Assembly: GCA_964370235.1 (NCBI GenBank)
Contig: CAYJIL010000052.1
Span: 1 to 15,969, forward strand
Source: CAYJIL01 sp964370235
GTDB taxonomy: Bacteria; Bacteroidota; Bacteroidia; Bacteroidales; Rikenellaceae
DNA: 15,969 nucleotides
Direction of reading: 5' to 3'
The number at the start of each line of letters is the position of its first letter. The stretch's first letter is position 1. The position numbers were made by a program, and so were the translations under genes. Positions 7,589-15,225 of the stretch are shown here, piece by piece. The notes below the pieces were generated by a model. The model saw only the letters and a list, made by a program, of their open reading frames with translations. It was not told the DNA's origin and searched no databases.

Positions 7589-8581
7589 ATGGAGGTTAAC
7601 ATTAGAGAACTTAACGAGCGTATCCAAAAGGAGAGTGAGTTTGTTGATATCCTATCTATGGAGATGGGAAAGGTTATCGTTGGACAACGCCATTTGGTAG
7701 ATGCGCTACTTATAGGTCTACTATCTAATGGTCACATTTTGCTAGAGGGTGTCCCGGGTCTAGCCAAAACTCTTGCGATTACAACACTTTCGCAAGCGGT
7801 GGATGGTTGTTTTTCACGCATTCAGTTTACACCCGATCTTCTTCCGGCAGACCTTGTAGGTACGCTAATTTATAGCCAAAAGACAGAGGAGTTCTCTGTA
7901 AAAAAAGGCCCAGTGTTTGCAAACTTTGTGCTAGCCGATGAGATTAACCGTTCTCCGGCAAAGGTGCAGAGTGCACTGCTAGAGGCTATGCAGGAGCGTC
8001 AAGTAACTATTGGTGACACAACATATCCGCTACCACAGCCATTCTTGGTAATGGCAACCCAAAACCCGCTAGAGCAAGAGGGTACATACCCACTTCCCGA
8101 GGCACAGGTCGACCGTTTTATGCTTAAGGTAAACATCTCATACCCAAAGAAAGAGGAAGAGATGTTGATTATGCGTCAAAATATGTTGGGATCTGCCTTC
8201 CCAAAGGCGTCAAAGGTTGTTAAACCCGAAGATATTATTAGAGCTAGAGAGGTAGTTAACTCGGTATATATGGACGAGAAGATCGAGAGATATATTGTCG
8301 ATATAATCTTTGCTACTCGCTCGCCGCAGGACTATAAGCTTGACAAGCTCCAGAGCCTAATTAGCTATGGTGGCTCGCCTCGTGCAACCATTTCGCTAGC
8401 AAAAGCAGCTAAGGCATATGCATTTATTAAGCGTAGGGGTTATGTAATTCCCGAAGATGTGCGTGCAGTTGCTTATGATGTACTTCGCCACCGTGTGGGG
8501 CTAACATACGAGGCCGAGGCCGAGAACATCACTAGCGAAGATGTAATAACTGAGATTCTAAACGCAGTAGAGGTACCATAA
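7589..8581 (+). CDS. moxR: MoxR-family AAA+ ATPase, first gene of the bat cluster
   Basis: A cytoplasmic AAA+ ATPase of the MoxR class, thought to act as a chaperone that matures or remodels vWA-domain partners. The protein has 330 aa. Motifs: Walker A GVPGLAKT 54-61 (the MoxR variant, Ala where most P-loops have Gly), the MoxR block FTPDLLPADLVGT 80-92, Walker B VLADE 114-118 with D117 and E118, NRSPAKVQSALLEAMQE 120-136, sensor 1 N159 in ATQNP, VDRF with R176 as likely arginine finger, and sensor 2 GGSPRA 261-266. The next gene, 14 nt on, encodes a DUF58 protein, the usual partner. The 91-nt upstream gap shows no clear TAnnTTTG box, so the promoter is not located. Confidence 0.94.
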   Translation: MEVNIRELNERIQKESEFVDILSMEMGKVIVGQRHLVDALLIGLLSNGHILLEGVPGLAKTLAITTLSQAVDGCFSRIQFTPDLLPADLVGTLIYSQKTEEFSVKKGPVFANFVLADEINRSPAKVQSALLEAMQERQVTIGDTTYPLPQPFLVMATQNPLEQEGTYPLPEAQVDRFMLKVNISYPKKEEEMLIMRQNMLGSAFPKASKVVKPEDIIRAREVVNSVYMDEKIERYIVDIIFATRSPQDYKLDKLQSLISYGGSPRATISLAKAAKAYAFIKRRGYVIPEDVRAVAYDVLRHRVGLTYEAEAENITSEDVITEILNAVEVP

Positions 8582-8595
8582 ACTAAGAGGCTGTT

Positions 8596-9477
8596 ATGGT
8601 TGAGAACGAGATACTAAAAAAAGTACGCAAGATAGAGATAAAGACCAGAGGATTATCAAAAGATATATTCGCTGGTCGCTATCATAGTGCATTCAAGGGG
8701 CGTGGTATGTCCTTTAGCGAGGTGCGTGAGTATCGCATAGGCGATGATATTCGAGATATCGACTGGAACGTAACGGCACGTAGCCGCTCGGCACACATCA
8801 AAACCTATGAAGAGGAGCGTGAGTTAACTATGATGCTTATGGTCGATGTTAGTGGGTCGCAATCTTTTGGTTCTACCGACAAGCTAAAGCGTTGGCTTAT
8901 GACCGAAATTTCGGCTGTACTTGCTTTTTCGGCTTCGCAAAATAACGATAAAATAGGTTGTATTCTTTTTAGCGACAAAGTCGAAAAGTATATACCACCC
9001 AAAAAGGGTCGTAGCCACATTTTGCGAATTATTCGTGAGCTTTTGGAGTTTCAGCCCCAAAGCCCTGCTACCGACATAGGGCAGGCACTACGCTTTATGA
9101 CCAACGTTATAAAGAAACACTGCACCGCCTTTGTAATTTCGGACTTTATAGACCTTACCCCCTCTAACAAGATACGCTATGAGGATGCTCTCAAGATCTC
9201 TTCGGGCAAGCACGACTTGGTAGCAATTAGGCTATGGGACCAAAGAGAGGCTATTTTGCCCGATGTAGGTATTATTGAGATGCAAGATGGCGAGAGTGGC
9301 GAACGTGTGTGGCTCGATAGCTCTAGTGCCAAGGTGCGAGAGAGTTATAACCGCATGTGGCAAGAGCGTAGCTTTGCTATCGATAACGCTTTTTTGCGCT
9401 ATCGCATCGACAATGCACTTATCTCTACCGATGACGACTATGTAAAGAGCCTAATGAAGCTCTTTAAACAAAGATAA
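8596..9477 (+). CDS. DUF58 domain protein with vWA-type metal site
   Basis: A cytoplasmic protein of 293 aa with no signal peptide or membrane span. The DUF58 signature YRIGDDIRDIDWNVTAR is at 46-62. Around it is a von Willebrand A fold with an intact MIDAS: DVSGS 84-88, T159 and D183. DUF58 proteins sit beside MoxR ATPases across bacteria and are believed to be their substrates or adaptors. The biochemical role in the bat system is not established. It lies 14 nt after moxR and 14 nt before the next gene, consistent with one operon. The start at ATG8596 matches the usual opening, with a short charged helix before KTRGLSKDIFAGRYHSAF. Confidence 0.92.
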   Translation: MVENEILKKVRKIEIKTRGLSKDIFAGRYHSAFKGRGMSFSEVREYRIGDDIRDIDWNVTARSRSAHIKTYEEERELTMMLMVDVSGSQSFGSTDKLKRWLMTEISAVLAFSASQNNDKIGCILFSDKVEKYIPPKKGRSHILRIIRELLEFQPQSPATDIGQALRFMTNVIKKHCTAFVISDFIDLTPSNKIRYEDALKISSGKHDLVAIRLWDQREAILPDVGIIEMQDGESGERVWLDSSSAKVRESYNRMWQERSFAIDNAFLRYRIDNALISTDDDYVKSLMKLFKQR

Positions 9478-9491
9478 ATGTTGTTAAATAT

Positions 9492-10481
9492 ATGAGACAC
9501 CTATATATATTATTAACCGCTTTGGTGTTATCGCCAATTTCTCTGTTCTCACAAGATGAGAGCAGAGTGCCTGTTATTACAGCTAAACTTAGCCCCGATA
9601 CAATTATGATTGGGGATAGGTTCTTTATCGATATTACTATCGAAAAAGATATGTTGCAAATAGTAGAATTTCCAGAGTACGAGAATAATAAAATGAACGA
9701 GGTAATGGAGATAATCTCTACCTCGCCCATTGATACTCTCGAAAAAGATGGTCGCAGGCTAAAGCTATTTCGTCGTTATGAACTAACCTCGTTTGATGAG
9801 GGGGCATATTCGCTAGAGCGTTTCCCAATGCTATATGCCGATAAGAATGTGGTAGATACTATCTTCTCGACAGATGAAATGAACTTGTTTGTTAATACCT
9901 TTGAGATTGACACCCTTAAGCATCAAATTGTCGACATTAAAAAGCCCATCGACACCCCTATAACCTTTGCCGAAATAAAAGATAAACTTTTGTGGGGATT
10001 GTTAATTGCTGCCCTAGTTGCATTGGCTATCTACCTATATTTAAAATATCGCAAAAATAAGCGTGTACAAGAAGACACTAGGCCTAGCGAGCCATTCTAC
10101 ATTACTGCTTTGCGTATGCTAGAGAGCCTAAAAGCCAAAGATTTGTGTGCTAAGGGTGACTACAAAGCACACTATACCTGCCTTACCGACATTGTGAGGG
10201 AGTATATGGAGTATCGCTACCAAATTGCAGCCATGGAGATGACTTCGGACGAGGCTCTTGCGGCAGCAAAAAAAGCAAAAATTTCGGGCGAAGATTTAGA
10301 ATTATTGGCAACTTTGTTCGAGATTTCAGACCTTGTTAAATTTGCAAAGGCTACACCATCGCAAGATGATAACGCTGCATCCTTTAACGCTGCCTATCGC
10401 TTTATTGATAGAACAAAGCCTATGCCTATGGAGCAGGCCGAGGGCGAAAGTGAGCAAACAAACGATGTAGAAAAAAGTTAA
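9492..10481 (+). CDS. Conserved bat-cluster protein: signal peptide, one TM helix, cytoplasmic tail
   Basis: 329 aa. I recognise it only as the unnamed gene usually found between DUF58 and batA in Bacteroidota. Residues 1-20 look like a signal peptide ending SLFS before Gln21. Residues 25-160 should be an extracytoplasmic beta-rich domain (ITAKLSPDTIMIGDRFFIDITIE resembles the opening beta strands of BatD-type domains). A membrane helix lies at about 166-185, followed by basic YRKNKR and a cytoplasmic helical tail of about 140 residues. The tail contains FYITALRMLESL (202-213), YMEYRYQI (238-245) and DLVKFAKATPS (280-290), a pattern like DUF4381 proteins. The same layout of beta domain, TM and helical tail occurs in BatD downstream, which suggests related membrane adaptors. 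Its function is unknown; involvement in the MoxR-Bat complex is inferred from position and architecture. Confidence 0.85.
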   Translation: MRHLYILLTALVLSPISLFSQDESRVPVITAKLSPDTIMIGDRFFIDITIEKDMLQIVEFPEYENNKMNEVMEIISTSPIDTLEKDGRRLKLFRRYELTSFDEGAYSLERFPMLYADKNVVDTIFSTDEMNLFVNTFEIDTLKHQIVDIKKPIDTPITFAEIKDKLLWGLLIAALVALAIYLYLKYRKNKRVQEDTRPSEPFYITALRMLESLKAKDLCAKGDYKAHYTCLTDIVREYMEYRYQIAAMEMTSDEALAAAKKAKISGEDLELLATLFEISDLVKFAKATPSQDDNAASFNAAYRFIDRTKPMPMEQAEGESEQTNDVEKS

Positions 10482-10487
10482 GAAGTG

Positions 10488-11339
10488 ATGAGAAGATATA
10501 TTATATTATTGATATTGACTGTGGCATCGCTTGCTTGTTATGGGCAAAAAGAGCGATCGGCCATTCGTTCGGGTAATCGCCTATACGAAAAGGGCGACTA
10601 TCCTGCTAGCCAAACCGAATATTTGCGAGCACTAGAGATTAACCCCAAGAGCCCAGAGGCTCGTTTTAATATGGGTGATGCTCTTTATAAGCAGGAGCGT
10701 TATAGCGATGCTGCCAACATATTTGGTTCGATGGCACAAGATTCGCTATTGACCGATGATATGCGTGCAAAGAGCTACTATAATTTGGGAAATAGCCAAG
10801 TTAAGGAGCGCAAGCTAAAGGAGGCAATCGAGTCATACAAGAGTTCGCTTAGGATAAAGCCCGACGACAAGGAGACTAAGTTTAATCTTGCCTATGCCAA
10901 GAAACTCTTGAACGAGGACGAGAATCAGGATCAGAACCAAGATCAAAATCAAGACCAGAACCAAGATCAAAACGAGGATCAGAACCAAGATCAAAACAAG
11001 GATCAAAATCAGGATCAGAACGAGGATCAAAACAAGGATCAAAACGAGGACCAGCAAGATCAAAACAAAGATAACCAAGATAAAAATAACGACAAACAAA
11101 ACCAAGACCAGCAAGATCAAGGAGACGATAACAAAGACAACCAAGACCAGCAAGACCAAAACAACGGCGACAACGAGCAAAATGGTCAAGGTGAGCAGCC
11201 CTCTGGCGAGCCACAAATGAGCGAACAAGAGGCCGAGCAGCTACTTCAAGCTTTGCAAGCGGGCGAAGACAAAACCCAAGACAAAGTAAACGAAAAGCGT
11301 GCTAAGGGTGTAGTCGTTAAATCAAAAAAGAATTGGTAA
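10488..11339 (+). CDS. batC: BatC-like TPR protein with Asp/Gln/Asn-rich repeat tail
   Basis: 283 aa from ATG10488; a GTG directly before it (10485) is also in frame. Residues 1-20 form a signal peptide with likely cleavage before Gln20 (ACYGQ). Cys17 (SLAC) could instead be a weak lipobox. TPR units run over about 23-140: GNRLYEKGDYPASQTEYLRA, then FNMGDALYKQERYSDAANIFG, then YYNLGNSQVKERKLKEAIESY. From 143 to about 232 comes a very polar tail of D, Q, N, K and E with a 4-residue period, then MSEQEAEQLLQALQAGEDKTQDKV and a Lys-rich end ...KSKKNW. This TPR, Q/D/N and EAEQLL combination is how I recognise BatC. BatC usually follows batB, but here it precedes batA. It is exported and presumably a periplasmic scaffold. 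Confidence 0.82.
   Translation: MRRYIILLILTVASLACYGQKERSAIRSGNRLYEKGDYPASQTEYLRALEINPKSPEARFNMGDALYKQERYSDAANIFGSMAQDSLLTDDMRAKSYYNLGNSQVKERKLKEAIESYKSSLRIKPDDKETKFNLAYAKKLLNEDENQDQNQDQNQDQNQDQNEDQNQDQNKDQNQDQNEDQNKDQNEDQQDQNKDNQDKNNDKQNQDQQDQGDDNKDNQDQQDQNNGDNEQNGQGEQPSGEPQMSEQEAEQLLQALQAGEDKTQDKVNEKRAKGVVVKSKKNW
10923..11054 (+). repeat. 12-bp in-frame tandem repeat within batC (11 units)
   Basis: Eleven consecutive 12-bp units of the form AAY-(CAR/GAG/AAG)-GAY-CAR encode N-[Q/E/K]-D-Q over residues 146-189. Units differ mainly at wobble positions and at the second codon (CAR, GAG or AAG). The pattern then decays into irregular Q/D/N/K sequence to about 11190. Because the unit is a multiple of three, gain or loss of copies would keep the frame. 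Read in reverse, the region gives long but artificial hydrophobic open frames. Confidence 0.93.
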
Positions 11340-11350
11340 CAACTTTTTAT

Positions 11351-12346
11351 ATGGATATTATAAGATTTGAATCACCAAAGATATTGTGGTTGTTAGTGCT
11401 ACTTTTGCCAATGATTGCACACTACATATATAAATTACGTAGTGGCATGGCTACCACCAAAATATCTACAACGCAATCTCTTGCGTCAATACCCAAGGGA
11501 ACGAAATACTATTTTCGTCACCTTCCGTTTGTCCTAAGAGTGGCTGCCACTGCGCTTATTATAGTTGCAATGGCTCGCCCACAGAGCGCCCTCGACAACC
11601 AAACAATATCTAGCGAGGGTATCGATATTGTGCTTGCAATGGATATATCGAGTAGTATGTTGGCTCGTGACTTTAAGCCCGACCGCATTACTGCTGCCAA
11701 AGAGATGGCAACACAGTTTATACTCGATCGCCGAAGCGATAGGCTTGGGCTTGTGGTGTTTGCTGGCGAAAGCTATACACAAGTACCACTAACGAGCGAC
11801 CACACAACGCTAATCAACCTTTTGGGCGAGCTCGAAAGTGGTATAATTGACGATGGTACTGCAATTGGTAATGGACTAGCTACGGCTGTTAGCCGCCTAA
11901 AAGAGTCATCGGCAAAGAGCAAAGTAGTAATTCTGCTTACCGATGGTGTTAATAATAGTGGGCAAATTGCACCCCTTACAGCTGCCGAAATTGCCAAAAC
12001 ATTTGGTATAAAGGTATATACAATTGGTGTGGGTACTAATGGTACGGCTCCCTATCCAACGCTCGATATGTGGGGTAACACTAGCTTTGTGCAGGCAAAG
12101 GTCGAGATAGACGAAAAGATCTTGCGCCAAATATCGCAAATGACAGGGGGCGAGTATTTTCGTGCTACCGATAACGATAAGCTAGCACAAATTTATGAGC
12201 AGATTAACGAGCTAGAGAAGAGCAAGGTCGATATAGAGAGCTATACGCTTTATAGCGAGGAGTATTTAATTTTTGCTGCCGCTGCTCTTGCCCTACTGTT
12301 GGTTGAGTTATTAACCCGATATCTATATCTAAGACAGATACCATAA
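11351..12346 (+). CDS. batA: BatA, membrane-anchored vWA protein
   Basis: 331 aa from ATG11351. A TTG at 11333 is also in frame, but it overlaps batC and adds only six residues. Transmembrane segments at about 9-27, 57-76 and 304-324 hold a von Willebrand A domain (about 90-290). The MIDAS is complete: DISSS 98-102, T170 in DDGTAIG, and D198 in LLTDG, so metal-dependent ligand binding is expected. The conserved ALARPQ-like block reads MARPQ (74-78) before the domain. In Bacteroides fragilis the bat genes were linked to aerotolerance; their molecular function is still unclear. Here it is a likely target or partner of MoxR. It sits 11 nt after batC and 13 nt before its paralogue batB. Confidence 0.92.
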   Translation: MDIIRFESPKILWLLVLLLPMIAHYIYKLRSGMATTKISTTQSLASIPKGTKYYFRHLPFVLRVAATALIIVAMARPQSALDNQTISSEGIDIVLAMDISSSMLARDFKPDRITAAKEMATQFILDRRSDRLGLVVFAGESYTQVPLTSDHTTLINLLGELESGIIDDGTAIGNGLATAVSRLKESSAKSKVVILLTDGVNNSGQIAPLTAAEIAKTFGIKVYTIGVGTNGTAPYPTLDMWGNTSFVQAKVEIDEKILRQISQMTGGEYFRATDNDKLAQIYEQINELEKSKVDIESYTLYSEEYLIFAAAALALLLVELLTRYLYLRQIP

Positions 12347-12359
12347 ATAGAGTTTTGCT

Positions 12360-13385
12360 ATGTTTCAATTTGCACAGATAGAGTATCTATATTTGCTACT
12401 TATATTGCCACTACTTTTGGCACTATACATATATATTCGCCACCGCTATCGCCGCTCTATGGAGCGTTTTGCAGCTAGCGGTATTCGTTCACAAATTATG
12501 CCCGAGGCAGCTTGGGGCAAGACACGAGATAAATTTATTCTCATTTCGCTAGCTATAACAATGCTTGTAGTGGCACTTGCTCGCCCACAGATGGGGGCAA
12601 AGCTACGAGAACAAAAACGCAAAGGAGTCGAAGTAATCTTTGTGGTTGACGTGTCGAACTCGATGCTAGCCGAGGACTTTAAGCCTAGCCGACTAGAGCG
12701 CACCAAGTATGCTATATCGTCGCTACTCGACAGATTGCAGGATGACCGCATAGGTATGGTTGTGTTTGCGGGCGATGCCTTTGTGCAGCTACCCGTTACA
12801 TCGGATTTTGTGGCAGCCAAGAGTTTTATTTCGCACATTTCGCCCGATATGATTCAGAGCCAAGGAACCGACCTCGAAAAGGCTCTTCGCACAGCAGCTC
12901 GTTCGTTCTCGGCACAAAGTGACAAGAGTAGGGTAATGGTTGTAATTTCTGACGGAGAGAATCACGAGGGCAGTAGCGAGAATATTGCCGACGAAATTGC
13001 CAAGAGCGGAATCGTAATCCACACCATTGGTATTGGTACTCCCGAGGGTGCTCCGCTATCGATTGGGGGCGAGATGCTCAAAGACCAAGAGGGCAATATG
13101 GTAGTTACCAAGCTAGACGAAGAGGCGCTGCGTGGCATTGCTGTGGCTACTGGTGGTAGCTATATTCGTGCTACTAATCGTTCGCTGGGGCTAGACGAAG
13201 TGGTAGCCCAAATTCGCTCTATGGAAGAGCAGGAGTTTTCGGCTATGCAGTTTGACGAATATAACGAGCAGTTTTATTACCTGCTTGCTGTGGCACTTTT
13301 GTTGCTTGTAATCGAGGGTACTATCCTTGAGCGCAAAAATAGATTTATTGCAAGATTAAGAATTTTTAACAAAAATAGTAAATAG
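12360..13385 (+). CDS. batB: BatB, membrane-anchored vWA protein (BatA paralogue)
   Basis: 341 aa, with the same plan as BatA: N-terminal membrane segments at about 9-27 and 58-75, ALARPQMG at 73-80, a vWA domain at about 92-300, and a C-terminal membrane helix at about 310-328 followed by a basic tail. The MIDAS is complete: DVSNS 97-101, T170 in SQGTDLEKAL, and D198 in ISDGE. The loop after the last MIDAS Asp, ENHEGSSENIA, and the TIGIGTPEGAPL strand are typical of BatB and help separate it from BatA. It probably arose by tandem duplication with BatA and may pair with it. The stop is 4 nt before batD, leaving no room for a TPR gene between batB and batD. Confidence 0.92.
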   Translation: MFQFAQIEYLYLLLILPLLLALYIYIRHRYRRSMERFAASGIRSQIMPEAAWGKTRDKFILISLAITMLVVALARPQMGAKLREQKRKGVEVIFVVDVSNSMLAEDFKPSRLERTKYAISSLLDRLQDDRIGMVVFAGDAFVQLPVTSDFVAAKSFISHISPDMIQSQGTDLEKALRTAARSFSAQSDKSRVMVVISDGENHEGSSENIADEIAKSGIVIHTIGIGTPEGAPLSIGGEMLKDQEGNMVVTKLDEEALRGIAVATGGSYIRATNRSLGLDEVVAQIRSMEEQEFSAMQFDEYNEQFYYLLAVALLLLVIEGTILERKNRFIARLRIFNKNSK

Positions 13386-13389
13386 TTAG

Positions 13390-15213
13390 ATGAGACGTTT
13401 TTTTCTGCTTTTAACAATCTTCTCGCTGGCTCTTTTAAGGCTTGAAGCACAAACCTCTTTCACCGTAGAGGCTCCTCGTGTGGCAGCCCTAGGTGAGCCA
13501 TTTCGTGTGGAGTTTGTCCTGAGTGGCGAGCCCGATGATTTTGTTGCTCCCGATTTTGGTAGCTTTGAGGTAATTGCTGGGCCATCCATATCGCAGGGTA
13601 GCTCTGTGTCGATAATTAATGGAAAGACAACACGTAGCTTTTCGGTTACATATACATATGTGCTGCTTGCCAACCAAACGGGTAACCAAACCATAGGGTC
13701 GGCTAAAGCCGAGGTTGATGGCAAGAATTATTCTACCAAACCATATCCCGTTGAGATTGTGAACGAGCGTAAATCGCCGCAATCAAACCAATCTGGTGGT
13801 TCTTCGCAAAGGGTCGCTACGCTTGCCAAAGATGACATTCTAATGCGCTTTGTGGTTAACAAAAATAACGTTTATCGTGGCGAGGCAATTGTTGCCGACC
13901 TAAAGCTATATTACAGAGCCCAAGTAGTTGGTTTCGAAGGTTTCAAACCACCTGCGTTTAACGGCTTTTGGACACAAGAAGTGCAACTAGAGCCGGGTCA
14001 ACCATCTACACGAGAGACATTTGATGGCAAAATTTATGATGTTGCAACAATCAAACGCTATATTCTATTTCCGCAAAAGAGCGGAACACTAGAGATTGAA
14101 CGCATGGACGCTACTCCTATTGCTCGCATTGCAATGGGCTCATCTAGCGGTGGTGGTTCACTTTTTGATAGCATGTTTGGTGGTGGTCAAAGTGTGCAGG
14201 ATATTCCTCGTAATGTTTTCTCTTCGCCAGTTAAGATAACGGTAAAAGAGTTGCCATCTGCTCCTGCTTCGTTCTATGGTGCTGTGGGTGATTTCTCTAT
14301 GACAGCACACATGAGCCAAGACGAAATATCGGCTAATTCGGCTGCAAATATAACTCTTAGAATTGAGGGAACAGGTAACCTTCCGCTAGTTACGACCCCA
14401 AAAATTGGGCTGCCAACTAGCTTTGAGCAGTACGATACCAAGAGCTCAGACGATATGGCTGTTTGGGGTGGTTCGATGCGTGGTCACAAGCAGTATGAGT
14501 ATCCGTTTATTGCTAGAGCCGAGGGTAATTTTGATATTGCCCCCGTGCAATTCACATATTTTGACCCCGCAAAAGGCGAATACAAAACCCTATCATCACA
14601 ACCATTCAAACTAAACGTTGGTGCCGATGGTAGCTCGGCTAGTACTTCGGACTTGGCGGTTGTTAGTGGAGTTACTAAGCAAGAGCTTAAGATACTCGAT
14701 AGCGACATCAAGCACATATTTACCGAGATTGGCGATGTTGAATCATCTAACAGTTTTGTTATTTCTAGCCCAATATATTGGTTGCTTTATGCGCTATTTA
14801 TTGCAGTCTTTGTGGGTGCGCTAGTATATTTGAATCGCCGTATCAAGCAAATGCGTGATATGGTAGCCATGCGTAATAAGCGTGCAAACAAGGTAGCTCT
14901 CAAGAGGCTTAAAACAGCACGTGGCTTTATGCTAGAGGGGCGCACAAACGCTTTTTATAGCGAGATGATAAAGGTAATTATGGGCTATATTGGCGATAAG
15001 CTAAATATAGGCGTTTCGGCTCTAACCAAAGACCGCATACAAAGTGAGCTAACATCGGCAGGTGTTGCTAGCGAAGATGTTGACCAGCTACTTAAAATTC
15101 TTTCGGATTGTGAGTATTCGCAGTATGCCCCCACCGAAGGAGTGCAAATGGCAACTATCTACCAAAGCATGCTTGATTTGATTGGGCGCATCGAAAATTC
15201 CCTAAAAAAGTAA
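13390..15213 (+). CDS. batD: BatD, large envelope protein with one TM helix
   Basis: 607 aa, the usual BatD size. A signal peptide (1-20, cleavage before Gln21, RLEA-Q) leads into a long beta-rich extracytoplasmic region (about 22-455) that opens FTVEAPRVAALGEPFRVEFVLSG, as BatD proteins do. A glycine/serine loop with buried aromatics (GSSSGGGSLFDSMFGGGQ, 250-267) precedes NVFSSPVKITVKELP (275-289), a recognisable BatD block. One membrane helix at about 461-481 is followed by a basic cytoplasmic segment (RRIKQMRD, RNKRANKVALKRLKTARG) and a helical tail ending near 607. That tail resembles the cytoplasmic part of the one-TM protein at 9492. BatD probably connects the extracytoplasmic TPR proteins to the cytoplasmic MoxR side; this role is inference. 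Confidence 0.93.
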   Translation: MRRFFLLLTIFSLALLRLEAQTSFTVEAPRVAALGEPFRVEFVLSGEPDDFVAPDFGSFEVIAGPSISQGSSVSIINGKTTRSFSVTYTYVLLANQTGNQTIGSAKAEVDGKNYSTKPYPVEIVNERKSPQSNQSGGSSQRVATLAKDDILMRFVVNKNNVYRGEAIVADLKLYYRAQVVGFEGFKPPAFNGFWTQEVQLEPGQPSTRETFDGKIYDVATIKRYILFPQKSGTLEIERMDATPIARIAMGSSSGGGSLFDSMFGGGQSVQDIPRNVFSSPVKITVKELPSAPASFYGAVGDFSMTAHMSQDEISANSAANITLRIEGTGNLPLVTTPKIGLPTSFEQYDTKSSDDMAVWGGSMRGHKQYEYPFIARAEGNFDIAPVQFTYFDPAKGEYKTLSSQPFKLNVGADGSSASTSDLAVVSGVTKQELKILDSDIKHIFTEIGDVESSNSFVISSPIYWLLYALFIAVFVGALVYLNRRIKQMRDMVAMRNKRANKVALKRLKTARGFMLEGRTNAFYSEMIKVIMGYIGDKLNIGVSALTKDRIQSELTSAGVASEDVDQLLKILSDCEYSQYAPTEGVQMATIYQSMLDLIGRIENSLKK

Positions 15214-15225
15214 ACATCCATAAAT

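Noticed and set aside
10923..11190. A short-period repeat array that might be a CRISPR or a satellite
   Set aside because: The units are 12 bp with no spacers, in frame, and inside a coding gene. It is a protein-level tandem repeat.
10833..11228. Minus-strand open frames opposite batC encoding a run of Leu, Val and Ile like a membrane protein
   Set aside because: They are the reverse reading of the Gln/Asp/Asn repeat. The apparent hydrophobic protein is an artefact of the 12-bp repeat opposite a well-supported gene.
11333..11350. Upstream TTG start for batA (six extra residues)
   Set aside because: It would overlap the batC stop, and the extra residues do not resemble BatA. ATG11351 gives the usual opening directly before the first membrane helix.
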